A DNA stretch of 64,000 nucleotides from Heterocephalus glaber (taxonomy: Eukaryota; Chordata; Mammalia; Rodentia; Bathyergidae), in assembly GCF_000247695.1 (NCBI RefSeq), contig NW_004624781.1, positions 7,378,696-7,442,695 on the forward strand, given 5' to 3'. Positions 11,906 to 41,218 of this stretch are shown one piece after another. The position numbers were made by a program, and so were the translations under genes. Below the pieces are notes generated by a model. The model made no database searches. It was not told the origin of the DNA and saw nothing but the letters and a program-made list of their open reading frames with translations. The first letter of the stretch is position 1. Each line of letters starts with the position of its first letter.

Positions 11906-12004
11906 ACGTGAATGGGTTTTTAATTCTGGGATTTCAGCTTTAGTAGACACTGTTGATCAGTGGTTGGGAGTTACAGATGTTCACATCCTCATCGACACTT
12001 GACA

Positions 12005-12094
12005 TCATTGTTTTTTTTTTTGGATACTGGGATTGAACTTGGACATTGTGCTTTCAAGGCAGGTGGCAGCACCACTGAGCTAAATCCCCGGCCC
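12005..12094 (-). repeat. ID-like SINE, variant subfamily
   Basis: T-run, tactgggattgaacttggac and cactgagctaaatccccggc. Confidence 0.85.
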
Positions 12095-13185
12095 ATTGGC
12101 CTTTTTTGTATTAACTATTTATGGTTGTGTGTGCATTGCGGTAACTCACTGTTTTATTTTGCATATGCCTGAGAATTAATGAGGTTAAACAAATGATCAT
12201 ATGTTTATTGCCTACTTGGATAGCTTCTTTTGTGAAGTGCCTATTAAAATTTCTTGCCTTTTTCATTGTTTATAAATGTTCTTTGTATATATATGATGTG
12301 AGTCGATCGTTTGAAGATGTGTTGTAAATATCTTCTCCCACTCTGATTTTTTTTTATACTCATAAATCGGAGCTCTTAACTTTAATGCATTTTCTTCATG
12401 GTTAGTCCTTTTTTGTAACTTATTTAAGAAGTATTTGCTTGTTCCAAGGCCTTGAATATAGGCTCTTATTTTATCTTCAAGCTTTGTTATTTTATCTTTG
12501 GCAGTGAGGTCTGCAATCTACCTAGGATTTATTCTTGTGTGTCATGTGAGGTAGAGATCAAGTTTTTGTTTGTTTTTGTTTTTCAGTGCTGGGGGTCGAA
12601 CCACTGAGTCACACTCTGAGTCCCAAGGTCTTCTTTTGATTTGGGTTTTTTTTCCCAGGTGGATGTCCAGATGATCCAAAACCATTCATTGAAAAGAATT
12701 TTCCTTTTCCTACTGCTCTACAGAGCCAATTTCGTTATAAATCAAGGATCCATATATGGGTTTCATTCTGGACTTTCTTTTGTGTTCTGTTGGTCTCTTT
12801 ATAAAGCCTAGTGTTGCCACCACAGTCTTAATTCCTGTAACTTTAAAGTAAGTCTCAATACCTCATAATAAAAATCTTCCACTTTGGTGCTTCAAGATTT
12901 CCCTGGCTTTTCTTAGGCCTTAGCATTTCATTTCATTTTAGGATTAACTTGCCAATTTATACTAAAAATGTGATGGAATTTAAAAATTTGGGATCTGTAA
13001 ATCAATTTGAAGAGAATTTATATTTTTATAATACTGAGTTTTACCATCTTTTGAACATGATATATTCCTCCATTTAATGTTTTGTAGTTTTCTGTATAGC
13101 GATCTTAAACATCTTGTGTTAGATTTAATTATTGATGATTGATGTTAATACTCACAGTATATTTTTAAAATTTCAATCACTGATA

Positions 13186-13300
13186 AAGTTCTTTGTTTTT
13201 GAGACAGGGTCTTGCTGTGTAGTTCAGGCTGGCCCCAAACTGGTGGCAATCCTCCTGTCTCAGTCTCCTGAGTGCTGGGACTACATGCCCAGCTGTAATG
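13186..13300 (-). repeat. B1-like SINE
   Basis: Reverse 7SL-like body: gagacagggtcttgctgtgt and tgagtgctgggactaca. Confidence 0.8.
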
Positions 13301-13671
13301 AAATTCTTAAAAGATGCTATTTAACATGGTTTATTGTTCATATATACAGATATAATTTATTTTGTCTATTTGTATCCAATGATCTTGCCAAATTACTAAG
13401 TTTTATTCTAAGATTCTTTTGGATTTTCCTCATCTAATTATGTCATATAGAAATAATGGTTGTTTTCTCTTCCTTATTGTTTTCCTCCCTTTAAGCACAA
13501 GCTGGTCCGTCTGCTGAAGAGAAGAGCTGAGGACTGCTGTGTCCCCTTTCTCATTTCCCATCTTAAAGATGTCTTTCACCACTGAGATATTTCCTATTGA
13601 TATTTCACAGATTCTCTTTGTTCTTCTTTGTCTTTCTCTCTTCTCCTTCCTTCCTTCCTTCCTTTCTCTTT

Positions 13672-13835
13672 CTTCTTGATACTGGGGATCGAACCCAGGG
13701 AGTCCTGAGCTATTTCCTGACTCCTTTTCATTTTTGTTTACTGTGAAGCAAGTTCTCACTAAATTACCTAGGCTGGCCTCAAAATCACAATCTTCCTGCC
13801 TCAGCCCTCTTGAGTAGCTGGGATTTCAGGGATAT
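13672..13835 (-). repeat. B1-ID dimeric SINE
   Basis: Reverse ID part (atactggggatcgaacccag) followed by a B1-like part (ttgagtagctgggatttcag). Confidence 0.7.
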
Positions 13836-13907
13836 GCTAGCATATCTTTGCTGAGATATTCTTCATTAGGTTAAGGAAACTACTTTCTGTTTTTAAGTTG
13901 CTAAGGG

Positions 13908-14185
13908 TTGTGTTTTGTGGTACTGGGGATTGAACCCAAGGGTGTTCTACCCCTGAGCTACATTCCCAGCCCTTTATAATTTTTTTTTTGTACTGGGGAT
14001 CTAACTCAGGACCTTGCGTTTGCAAGGCAGGCGTGGTGCCACTGAGCTAAATCCCCAGCTCTATAATTTTTTATTTTGAGACAAAGTTTCACTAAGTCAC
14101 CCTGGTGGGACTCGAAATTGTAATCTTCCTGCTTCAGCCTCCCAGAGCCCTGGGATTACATATATGTGCCACCATGCCTGGCCTC
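13908..14185 (-). repeat. B1-ID dimeric SINE with nested ID-like SINE
   Basis: The ID monomer (13908-13974) and the B1 monomer (from about 14072) of one dimer are separated by a variant ID-like copy. TATAATTTTT is repeated on both sides (from 13975 and from 14062), marking the later insertion. Confidence 0.75.
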
Positions 14186-14199
14186 ATTGTTTCTTTAAA

Positions 14200-14293
14200 T
14201 TTTTTTTTTTTTTTTTTTGGTACCGGGGATCAAACTCAGGTCCTTGCACTTTCGAGGCAGGTGGCAGAGTCACTGAGCTAAATTCCCGGCCCA
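14200..14293 (-). repeat. ID-like SINE, variant subfamily
   Basis: T-run, ggtaccggggatcaaactca and cactgagctaaattcccggc. Confidence 0.88.
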
Positions 14294-14476
14294 AAATATA
14301 TAAATGCATGAAGGAAAGCACATTATCCTCAGAATTATGTTGGATTTGTTGATGTGAACAGGATCAGGACACACTATAAGAATTAGTACAAATTTAGATG
14401 CTCACTGTAGGCTAAATCCTCATCTGTAATGTATTTTCCTTTCCAAAAAAAATCACCATTCTTTTTTGTTTCATGT

Positions 14477-14537
14477 TTTTGGTACCGGGGATCGAACTTG
14501 GGTCCTTGCATTTGCACAGCAGATGGTGAAACCACTG
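14477..14537 (-). repeat. ID-like SINE, truncated
   Basis: ggtaccggggatcgaacttg is present, but the element stops after the cagcag part. Confidence 0.7.
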
Positions 14538-14619
14538 TTGGCTGTTTCTTAAAATTATGAATGTCTATTAATTTTATTAAATTTTTTCTGCCTCTATAAT
14601 GAGCCAGAAAACGATTTCT

Positions 14620-14992
14620 GAGCAAAAAAGGTTTTTCCTGCAGCTAGCTGACCTAACTGATAAAGAGCCACCCCAGCTCATACCCCTTCCCACACCTAAC
14701 ACACGTCCTCCATTGTTCTCAGGAAGTGTCTGTATCCAGGGTACTTTTCTATCAAATCATGTAAACTAATGTGACTTCCTCAACCTTGAACTGATGATAA
14801 ATGCCTCGCTTCTGTATTCCCACCCCTCTTTCCTAACCCATATAAACCCTCTTCACTGCTAACTCCTGGCTGATCGCTTTGTGGAGAAATCCCCAGTCAG
14901 TCTGCTGGCATAATAAACTTGCCTCCAACCTCCAGGTGTGTTCTCCATTCTTCTTGGCCTGATCTTGCTATACCACTAAGAGCTGCCACACT
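14620..14992 (+). mobile_element. Retroviral LTR (solo, boundaries approximate)
   Basis: A TATA box (TATAAA, 14841-14846) is followed about 70 bases later by AATAAA (14912-14917) and a pyrimidine-rich U5-like part, the layout of a retroviral LTR. It sits inside the antisense L1, whose sequence resumes near 15000. TG/CA ends and a target duplication were not resolved, and no retroviral coding sequence is attached. Confidence 0.6.
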
Positions 14993-15404
14993 GTGGAATG
15001 TCCACTACAATAGAGATATATGATTATATAATTTTTTATCTTTATTCTGTTGATTTTTATCTTTACTCCTATTGAATAATTTTAGAATGTTAAGCTAATC
15101 TGTCATTCCAGGAATAAGTTCAGCTTGGCAATGTTACATTATTTTATCCATAATTATTTTTGTTAAGATTTTTGCATTTGTGTTCATGAGAGAGTGGTTT
15201 CCCATTTTATTGTCAAGTTTGGTATGAAGATTTTGATGAGGTCAAAATGAATTCAGAAGTATCCCTTATTTTCTTCTTTGTAAGACTTTGTATAACTTGG
15301 TGGTGTTTCTTCTCTAAACAGAGAGTTTAGGTGACAACTCTTGTGATATTTTAGAGCCAGTGTTGTGGATCTAGTTTTGATTCATTTCATCTTTTCCTTT
15401 CTAG

Positions 15405-32110
<16,706 letters not shown>

Positions 32111-32334
32111 CCACTGCAGCCCTCCACTGCTGGCAGCTGTCCTGTGTCATGGAAACCAAACTGGACAAACAAAGCTACGCAAGTAAAAAGCACAAACAAT
32201 CCCAAGGTTGGGAGAAACACCACACCCAGCCAGCAGCGCTCCAGGAGAGGGAGGCGGGACTGAGCTTTTTGTACAAGCCTGGCACACTGCCTGTGTTCAG
32301 CTTTCTCTGTATTAATAGCTTTGCTTTTGAGAAA

Positions 32335-32340
32335 ATTAAA
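32335..32340 (+). terminator. UBAP1L: Candidate UBAP1L polyadenylation signal (ATTAAA)
   Basis: ATTAAA lies 225 bases after the stop, followed by an A-rich run. It is the first plausible hexamer in the 3'UTR. Confidence 0.4.
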
Positions 32341-32584
32341 AAAAAAAAGATAGGCAGTCCTTCCGAGTCCCATAGGCTCCTGGTCTTGGGTAGAAAAAAC
32401 ATCTTAACTGAGAATCAGAAGCCTTACGTTCTGATTTAGGTTCTGTGGATGTCAGGCTCCAGGCTTCTTTGGGGCTCTGTTTCCCAAGGAAAAGTAGAAA
32501 AATTTGATCAGGTCAAAATTTTCCAGACCTGGCCACTGCCCATGACATACTCTCAGAAAGGACAGCTTGGCAGCCTCTGGGGTT

Positions 32585-32692
32585 TTTGTTTTGTTGTTTG
32601 TTTGAGACATAGTCTCATTGGTATGGGACTCATGGATTCAAGCAGTCATCCTACCTTAGCCTACTGAGTACCTGGGACTGCAAGCACAGTCT
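32585..32692 (-). repeat. Diverged B1-like SINE
   Basis: gagacatagtctcattggta and ctgagtacctgggactgcaa. Confidence 0.55.
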
Positions 32693-33669
32693 CAGTTTTG
32701 TTTTGTTTTATGTAAGAAGCTCTCTGAGGATTCTTCACAATGTAATGGACCCAGGGCCAATGTGTCTGGCTTTCTGGACCAGCCAGTTTAGGCCCCCTTC
32801 TGCTCTGACAATCTGGGGTCCTCTGTCCTCTTTCATCTTTTGGGAAGCTGGGAGGTTGGGATCAGAGTAGTCTCCAGCTGCTTAACACCTCTTCTTTGGA
32901 GGGCCCTAAGGATGGGAAGGGCCAGTTGCTGGAGTGGCCCATGACTTGACCCAACAGAAGTCAGATGCCAACACATGGGTGCCCCTGATTTCCCAGTGCC
33001 CATGGGAAGGCCTTCGACAGCTTCCACAGAGTCCAGACCTCTCAACCACTCTACCTGCAAACGGGGGTGGGGTGGGGGGTGGGGGGCACTTCTACCTGGG
33101 GCCCATGAAGTCACAAACAGAAACTCCCACATTTCTCAGGGCCCAGACACCTTGTCTGAATGTGTCACGGAGACTTCTGGGCCTGGCCCCGGTCTCCTGA
33201 GCCCCATCCACGCCCTCTCAATGTTTTCCACTAAGCCCCAGTGCCTGCCAACATGAAATCACATGAAAGATATTCTTTGGCCTTCAGATGTGCTTTGAAT
33301 AACTTTAAGGCAATGCAGAACTATTTGAGAAAATCAGCAGGATGGCATAAAGTTGGTCATGCGTCTGTTGCCAAAAATAAAACTACCCTTGGAAAAAGAC
33401 AGTAAAATTAAAGTTCAATTTCTAAGATGGAGTTTTAGGGCCCAAGTTATTTTGGTTCTGATTAAATTTACCTGGCCTCGGTCTACTGCCTTATTAAGTC
33501 CCCTTAATTAAGTCCCCTTCATTAAGTTGCCATAGAGGTGCCCAGGTGGCAGGCCTACAACCAGGCCACCACTCCCATTCTCCTGCCACCTACAGCAGCC
33601 TTTCCATCTCTAAAAAAGTATTGCTTGATTAAAAATGAGACAGCACTGGACAGATGGTTAGTTTAAAAT

Positions 33670-33835
33670 ATGTTTTAGGAGGCAGAATAGTGTAGTTTGG
33701 AAGCATGGAACCTGAAGTCAGAGCTGGGCTGAAACTATAGCCTGTCACTAACTAGCTGTGTGACCTTTTGAAAGTTCCCCACCTTCTTTGTGCCTTAGTT
33801 ACTTATTCGTAAAATACAGATGCTGAGACTTTTCG
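33670..33835 (+). repeat. MIR SINE
   Basis: Core and 5' part are visible (ggcagaatagtgtagtttgg, ctagctgtgtgaccttttga, cttattcgtaaaatacagat). Confidence 0.7.
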
Positions 33836-33969
33836 ATTGTGCTTAGGGGGACAGCACACAGGAGCCTTGTGGCACTGTGTCTAAGCTACTTATTTAGACG
33901 CATTTATAACCTTCCTCACTCTGTAGTCACTGTGATCACCATCTGCATCTTCGATACAGCTAACAGATT

Positions 33970-34345
33970 TCTAGCCAGTGTGGTTGGGATCCTCAGTATC
34001 CCCCAAAGGCTTCTGTGTTGAAGGCTTGGTCCCTGGTGACAGCGATCCTGGGAGGTGTGGGACCTTTAAGAGATGGGGCCTGGGGGAAGGAAGTGGTGCA
34101 GGCCCTTGAAGGGGCTGTTGGTATCCTGCTTCCTTCCCCTTTCTCTCTCTCTCTGCTTCCTGGGTGCTGTGAGGTGAGCAGCTTTGCTCTGCCACGCTCC
34201 ATGATGTCTTGCCGCACCCCAAGACCCAGACAACCCAGCCGAGCAACCATGGACTCTGGAATTGTGAGTCAGAATAATCCTATTCTCCTCCTAAGTTGAT
34301 TTTCTTGGGAAGTTTTTCACAGCAAGGGAAAGCTGACCAGTATCC
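33970..34345 (+). mobile_element. ERVL-MaLR type LTR (MLT1/MST-like)
   Basis: The colinear blocks gttgaaggcttggtccctgg, gtgggacctttaagagatgg, ctctggaattgtgagtcaga and ttaagttgatt-like text match old MaLR LTRs. Family level is from memory. Confidence 0.6.
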
Positions 34346-34349
34346 CTGC

Positions 34350-37300
34350 CTTTGTAATCAAACTCAGAACACCTGGGAGAAGCTCACCCTGTGACTCGGC
34401 TTCTCTGGTCTGGCTCGGGCACAGGACTCTGGAAGTGGCATCTGGTGGAGCAGCTGTCTCCACAGCTAATACAGGGATCAGGTGGCTGCAGGAAGCAGCT
34501 GCAAGTGACACTCCAGATACCTGACGGCAGCAGGCGAGAGACCTGATAACCCCTGGAGGGGAGGCCAGGACAGCAGGAGAGGCCTGGCCCAGTGCAGCAA
34601 GAGGCACAGCTCCTGATCCCTGATCCCTGCTCTCCCTTCACCCTCTTATGCTTTGTCTCTTCTGTGCCACCACAGTGCTTCCTCAGAGGCCCCATACCAG
34701 CATGAGTCCTGACTGTGACAGGACGGCTGTCTCTCTCAGAACCACTTCCAGCTGAGGCCCCAGGTTCCTTGTGTGGCTCCTCCCTGAGGCACATGCATGG
34801 TGTCCTCTGTCTACCTGGCCCTCTGACCCTTCTCTGAAGGATCCCATTGGTGACATCGGGCCCCCTTGGTAATCTGGGATAATCCGCCATCCCAAGAGCC
34901 TTAACTTAATCATACCTGCAAAGCCCTTTTGGCCAGGTTCTGGGAATTGGGCCTTTGGGAACCATGATTTGGCTTATGACAGAGGGTCCATGCCTCACCT
35001 CAGATAATACAAAACTCCTCTGGTATTTCTGGTAGTCCCAGAGGGAGTTTTGTTGTGATTTGTATTGGTATTTCACAAGGGACATTTCCAGTCTGCAATG
35101 ACAGTAGAGCAGGCCTCCCATGTGACCCCAACTTCCTGTCTCTACCAGCTGTGTGTGAATGAGGCAGCAGCTCCCAAAGCTCAGGCGGGGCCTAGGGCTG
35201 ACCCTCACTGCAGCCTCCTCTTACCTCCAAGATGAGCCTTGCCACCCTGCTTCGCTGTGAGTCAGCCTTCCACAGCTGGTGCCATTCTGGAGGCGCTGCC
35301 AGGTCAGGGCGGGAGGAAGGCCCACCCTGGCCTCATTTGCCCTGAGGATCAGCGGAGAAGTCAGGAGACAGCAACCTCGTCATGGTCTCCTCCCCGCTCA
35401 GCCCCTTCTGGTACACTTGCCTGACCATCTGACCTTTGGTGCCCAGGCCTCCGGTCCAGTCCGGGAGGGTTCCCTGCCAACTTCTGTAGGGAGTGCTCTT
35501 GACCTTACAAGAGAGCACTGGGTAGAAGACCATGCTTACCTCAGACAGTGGCTCAGAAGCCATGGGGTTTCCAGCTCAATGAGAGGTGTCAAGGGAAGGG
35601 GTGGCCCCTTGGCTTCTCACACTGGGCCAGCCCTCCTATCCCTGCGTAAGATGAGCCTCAAGTCAAGGAAGACTTGGGGTGTCTTTCCTCATGGAGTTGG
35701 GGAGGCTTCAGAGGCCCACCTCAGGTCAGCACCTCCTGCACACACCTGCTAACCCCCAGATCCTCGGGCCAGGCTTGTCCTCCTCCAGAGGTCCAGACAA
35801 CCTAGGGCCCTCCCAGAAACTCTCCCTGCCTCCGTGGAGCCACCTTCAGCAGGTGTGGGTCTGTGCCTTCATGCTGGGGACAAGGGTGACCCTGAGCAGG
35901 CCCAGAACTCATCACTCAGCTGTCCCTACTCAGCCACCCCATCCCTTGTTAACACCAGCTGGCCCAGGAGTGGGAGGATTGACAATGGGAAGTGACCTCT
36001 GCCCTGGAGTGGGGTTCCCCGGGCTGGGCTGAGCAGTTCAGAGCTGGGGCTGGGGAAGACAGCAGGAAGATAGAAGGACAGGCAGAGCTGGCCCTGTTTC
36101 AAAGGGTCGTGGAGGGTGAGTGCTGCCAGCTCGCTCTGCGGGATAGGCCTGGCCAGGCGCCCCCGCCAGCTCCATACCCAGCCCCGAAGTGGGGCACCCA
36201 CCCCACCCAGCCCCTGCTGGTGGCCCTCCCCCCTGCCATTCTCCTCCTCAACCTGTCCTTATAAGGCCACCCACTCAGGAGACGAGGTTCTGTGTCCGCT
36301 GGGCAACTGCCCGCACAACGTCACCAGCTGTTTAACTGCTCCGGACTTTTAACCTATGATTTTATTTATTTTTTTTGTCGTTAAGAAAATGTTTCCAGAT
36401 TGAGCAGAGACATTAACTGGGTGTCAGATGAGGGCAGAAAGATGGAAGCCAGGGACCCTGGACAGGCCAGCCTTGGGGCATGGGCTCAACACAGATTATA
36501 AATGCCCAGCCACCAAGTGATCCCAAGGACTTCAGCTGCCCTGCACCAGCTGTGGCTCCCTATTCTTCAGTGGCAGCTGTGTATGGGGAAATGCTCCTCT
36601 CCCTGCTATGGGCCATCTTCACATGCTGTCAGAGTGCCTGTCCTCCCTGGCAGGGGGAGGGGCACATGTCACTGCACCGGGCCAGTCTGACCCTGCCGGT
36701 AACCTTGGAATCCGGCACTTTTCCTGGCCTTGGCCTCAGAGGAGCTGAAAGCAGCTCCTGGCGCTATGGCTTCCGCCCAGCCCGGCAGTGCTCTGTCCTC
36801 AGTGAGCCTGAGCCACCCGAGTCCTTGAGGCAGATCCTGTCCTTTACTTAGCCAGGGCTGGTTCTGCTTGCTACCTGCTGGATGCAGTGAGGGAACTGGG
36901 CAGAAAGTGAGTCTCTGTCTTGCCTTGAAACTAATGGTCTGCGAGAGGGAATCAGCAGAGGCTGTCGGCCACAGCAGGACTGGAGGTCTTGGTGCTCAGC
37001 GAGGACGCCATCACCGTCCGGGAACCCTCCTCATGGGCCTGTAGTGCTGAGGGGCTGACCCCATCCTAAAGTCCTCTGCCCAAACCCTGACACAGCTTGT
37101 GGTTAGAGGGGCTACGTTGACGTGTTTGCTGAATGAACAGAGAACAGGGAAAGGAGGCAGGGGAACCCGGGAAAGTGCCCCTGGGAGCAGAGGCCCGTAC
37201 TTAGAGAGAACCAGCATCCAAAGAGATTTCGCTGCCTTCCCAGTGAAAGACCCACCAGAGTGTGACCACCCATGCCCCTTAGCAGCCAGTCCTCAGAGCC

Positions 37301-38030
37301 CAGAGGGACCAGGTGGCCAGGACTAGGGTGAATAAGAGGCCCTGGTGGGTGCTGGGTGGTCCTGGGGTGAATCTGCACGAAGCCTCCCGTGCCCAAGGAC
37401 AGCACTGCAGTGTGCTCCATTGTCAGCACAGGGTACGTTTTCCATGGCAGCAGGGCTGAGCAGAGATCCCTGTCCCCGAGCAGTGAGAAGCAGGGACCAC
37501 TCTGTGGTCAGAAGTAGGCTGAGCTCTGAGAGCGGCGGTGCTGCTGTTAAGGGAAGCTACCAGTCCTGTCCCTGTGAAGAGGAACTGTGTTTTGTCATCC
37601 CAACCCTGCCTTGTGGGGCAGGTGGCCAAGGAGATGGCTTGTGGCTGTCTTAAGCTGTTTTGGGGGCTCAAAGTAGGAGGCTGAAGCTAAGAGAAACTGT
37701 GCTCCTCAGGGCCTCAGGTCCCTCAGTGACAGCCCACAGGGATGGGACTTCCTCCGAATCTGGCTCTTCAGGCACCTAGGAGGGCCCTAGAGGCTGCACC
37801 TCCGCCCTGAATGCGCTTCCCTCTCACCTCCACCAGGGGGAGCACTGTCCTGCGCCCCTAAGTCTTGGCGGATCAGGGGTTGAGCCAGACATTTCCTCCT
37901 TGAGGCTCCTACCCATGCCTCATGGTCAGGCTGACTACCATGCCAGGCCCATCCATGGCTCTCCTGCAAGGACAGAGCTTTCTGGATTACCGACCTTCGG
38001 CTGGGGCCTGAATGTTCCAAGCTCTTTCTG
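34350..38030. other. Intergenic, nothing clearly functional seen
   Basis: GC-rich unique-looking sequence between UBAP1L and KBTBD13. Open frames are short, on all strands, and lack family-like residues or splice context. Confidence 0.5.
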
Positions 38031-38049
38031 TGCATGGTCACGCTCACCA

Positions 38050-38190
38050 TCCCAAGAGCCCTTGGAGTTGAGCTGCTGTTGTGCCCACTGATGGATGCCC
38101 ACCTGAGGTCAGAGAGGTTAAGCAACTGTCCAGGGTCACACAGTCTGAAAGTGCTGGAGCTGGATTAAACCCAGAACATCTGAGCTGGCA
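38050..38190 (-). repeat. MIR-like fragment
   Basis: cagagaggttaagcaactgt and ccagggtcacacagtctgaa are the reversed MIR core. Confidence 0.6.
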
Positions 38191-39827
38191 GTTGGAATAT
38201 CTGCAACGCCATACTGGTTCCCCTGACACTGGGCCCCCACTGCGAGCTCTCTCACCTGACCCCACACATAATGTGTGCACCGGACCCAGGCTGTCCTCTT
38301 CAGTAATAGACCCAATGTGGGACTCAGAGAGGAGAGGCCACCAGTCCACTGTTACATAGCAAGTTGGTGGCAGAGTCCTGTGGGCCCCTTGGTTAAACTT
38401 GGCAGTGGTGAGGTCTCATGGGGACGATGGGGAACCAGGCCCACTTAGAGGTGACAGAGCTGGGTGCCCAGAAACTTATGTGTCTGGTTCTGATTCCATC
38501 CCAGCCACTCCTCAGAGAGCTCCTTAAGGTCAATGTTTTCCCCTCAGATTCAGGACCTTTGGGAGGCAAGGCCCCAGCTTCTGGATACCAAGGTGGTTCC
38601 AGGCCTTGCCTGGAAGACAGTCCTCAGGTTCCCATCACTGTAACATAGGGGCAAGCACTGAGAGGAACATTTCCCAGCATCCCTTACAGTGACCAAGCCT
38701 AGCCACGGAGGGACAGAGGCCCAGAGAACTGAGGGCCAGAGGGAACAGGGCACACAGCCAGCAGGCTCCTGTCAGGAGAGGATGACAGCACAATCATTCA
38801 AGTCGGTCCTTAGAGGAGAGTTGAGGGGAGGGGCTGTTTACACAGGGGAAGGCCACTCCAGGGATGGGCAAGCTGAGGACAGTGGGGCCTGGAGGGGAAG
38901 GGGAGGGACAGCCACAGGAGATGGACAGGACTGTATGACAAGGCCACCTAGTGGGAGCTGTGACTTGAGACAGTGGAAGAGAAAAGGAAGGAGCCAAGAA
39001 ACAAGTCCCCTGACCTCACCCTTTGTCCACCTCCCACCTTCTGCGGTGCCCCTGCTGGGATCCCAGTGATATCTGCCAACAGGGAAGAGTCTGGGGGCAC
39101 CCAGCACCTCTTTCGGGCACTCACAGCTTCAAAAACATTCTGTAGCTCCCCATTTCTTGCAGAGTAAAGGCCAGATTCAAGGCCCCACACTCAGTCTCAA
39201 ACATGCAAGCTGGGGGCGGTCATGCGCAGGAGGCCTCTGCTAAGGTCTGAGCATCCTCGTATCCACTGTACACAGGAGCCAGCTTTGCCAGGATCACACA
39301 GCTGACCAGGCCTGAAGCTGGGCCAGGAACCCAGTGCCAAAGCCCAGGCTTAGTGGGTCCACTGGCTTTGCCCCATTGGGTGCGGAGTACAGCCTTCGGT
39401 AGCGCCTTCCTTGTCAGAGGTGCCCACAAGGGCTCGAAGTTCTCCTTTCCCCTGGGTATCAGCCCTTGGGTAGCCAGTTGGCTTGTAGCCAGCTGGCACG
39501 TGGCCAGGCAAAGCCGCTGCTCTCTGAGCACCTGGACTTCCCTCTGCTAATGAGCACTTTGAGGTTAGCACATCTTTGCAAGTCCCAGGGAGAAGGAAAC
39601 CAGTTACCTGAAAAGAGAAGCTGCTGGGCCCACGAGTGGGCCTATGAGTGGGCAAAAGTGTGTGTGTGTGTGTGTGTGCGCACATGTGTAGGAGAGAGAG
39701 AGAGACAGACAGACAGAGAAAGAATTCCAAGGGCCCAGATGTCCAAATACCACCAACTCCTTTATCTCTCTTTGCTGGATCAAACAGTGCAGAAAGAATG
39801 GGACACGGTGGGATAATATTTATTTAG

Positions 39828-40012
39828 GTAGCGGTGTTGAACCCAGTGCCTTTGCATTGAGCTCACTCCCTGGCCCACTCCCCTTTATTTTTTATTTTGA
39901 GACAGGGTCTTGCTAAGTTGTTAAGTTGCCCAGGTTGGACTTAAACTTTCGATCTTCCTGCCTCAGCCTCCGAGTGCTGGGATTACAGGCCTGTGCCACC
40001 TTGCCCAGCTGA
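39828..40012 (-). repeat. B1-ID dimeric SINE
   Basis: Shortened ID (gttgaacccagtgcctttgc), then B1-like gagacagggtcttgctaagt. Confidence 0.8.
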
Positions 40013-40879
40013 GAGGGGTGATCTTTACAGGAAAAAAGAAGGGTGGGGCTGTGGGGTGAGGGAGGACAGACCTGATGGCTCACTGAGGCGTTTTCCCTTC
40101 TGGATGTCTTGGCAGGAGACACAGGCCACCAGCATGGCATGACGGGAAGAGGATTCTGGTGATGGGGGATTTAGCTCAGATTGGCCCTTGTGCTGCTGTG
40201 CGTCTTTCCTCCCCTGTGAAAAAGTGGATGGATGAGATGCATATACCCTGCCCTGAGATCCCGAGACCCCACAAAAGCTCCCCTTTACTGTTCAAAGATG
40301 CTGAGACACTAGAGAAGGGTCCCCTCTTTTCCTGCTTTCCATTCTAGCTGGGGCTGAAGCCTGAGGGCTGCAGAGGACCTGCTGGGTTGAGAGCCCTTCC
40401 ATGGGGTCCCATATCCCTCCCATGTCCCTCCCGTGTCCGGGATTCGCACGCTCAGAGGTGGCCCATCTCTGGACAGCTGTGGCTTCCACTAGCACAGTTA
40501 ATTTTCTGCTGTTCCAGAGAAGTGACAGCAACTTGAAGCAAAGCAATTAGGATGAAAAAGAGCCTCAGCTGCTTGGGGCCAAAGGAAGATAAACAGACGG
40601 GCTCTGTGTGTACTCCACTGCCAAGAGCAGTCATTCTTCACGGGCCGATTAGCACTGCCAGCCCCAGGCTCATCCCCTCCCCGGAAGGAGGATACGTGAC
40701 CCAGGAGCGCTGCTGCTCTCGGACCTGCTCTCCCCTGCCGTGCTGTGGGCTTGACAGTCTTCCTGGCCCGGCTACCTGCCCATGCCCAGGGCCCTGCAGA
40801 AATGGTGCCCACCCCTCTGAGACCCGAGCTTGCCCTCTACCTCTCTGTGGGTTGCCCCTGAGTGACTGATTCAATCGTT

Positions 40880-40988
40880 CATTCATTGTTTCAACAGACA
40901 TCCAGTGAGCACCATTCATTCATTCAGCAAATATTTATGAATCCCCTGCTATGTTCTAGTCACTGTTCTAGGCTCTGGTGATACAGAA
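40880..40988 (-). repeat. L2-like 3' end fragment
   Basis: Contains cattcattcagcaaatattt and tcactgttctaggctctggt, typical of reversed old LINE L2 3' ends. Confidence 0.55.
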
Positions 40989-41002
40989 AATCTCTGCTTG
41001 TG

Positions 41003-41085
41003 CTGGGGCTGTAGTTCAGTGGTAGAGGGCTTATTCAGCCTGCTTGAGGCCCTGGGTTTGATTCCTCAATACCAAAAAGCAAAAC
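41003..41085 (+). repeat. ID SINE, classic type
   Basis: gctggggctgtagttcagtg and gtagagggcttattcagc, A-rich tail. Confidence 0.8.
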
Positions 41086-41137
41086 AAGTCCCCTCCTCCA
41101 AAAAACTGCCCTCATGAAGTTCAAATTTTAATAAGAG

Positions 41138-41218
41138 GCCCAGGGATTTAGCTCAGGGGTTTTGCCACCTGCTGCGCAAGCGCGAAGATCCGAGTTCAAT
41201 CCCCAGTACCCCCCCCAA
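41138..41218 (+). repeat. ID-like SINE, variant subfamily
   Basis: ggcccagggatttagctcag, ccacctgctgcgcaagcgcg and gttcaatccccagtacc. Confidence 0.85.

Larger units (their letters stand above)
12095..15385 (-). mobile_element. Old antisense L1 (ORF2 3' region), broken by later insertions
   Basis: Plus-strand text matches the reverse complement of mammalian L1 ORF2 and 3' sequence in colinear order: the ccattcattgaaaagaat block near 12690, ccatatatgggtttcattct near 12750, gtagttttctgtatagcgat near 13085, ccaggaataagttcagcttg near 15110 and gatttttgcatttgtgttca near 15170. It is full of stops and is interrupted by SINEs (12583, 13186, 13672-14293) and an LTR (14.6-15.0 kb). The left and right limits are approximate. 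Confidence 0.7.

Noticed and set aside
12751..12760. CArG-like CCATATATGG
   Set aside because: It is part of the antisense L1 sequence and so occurs at many loci; no nearby promoter.
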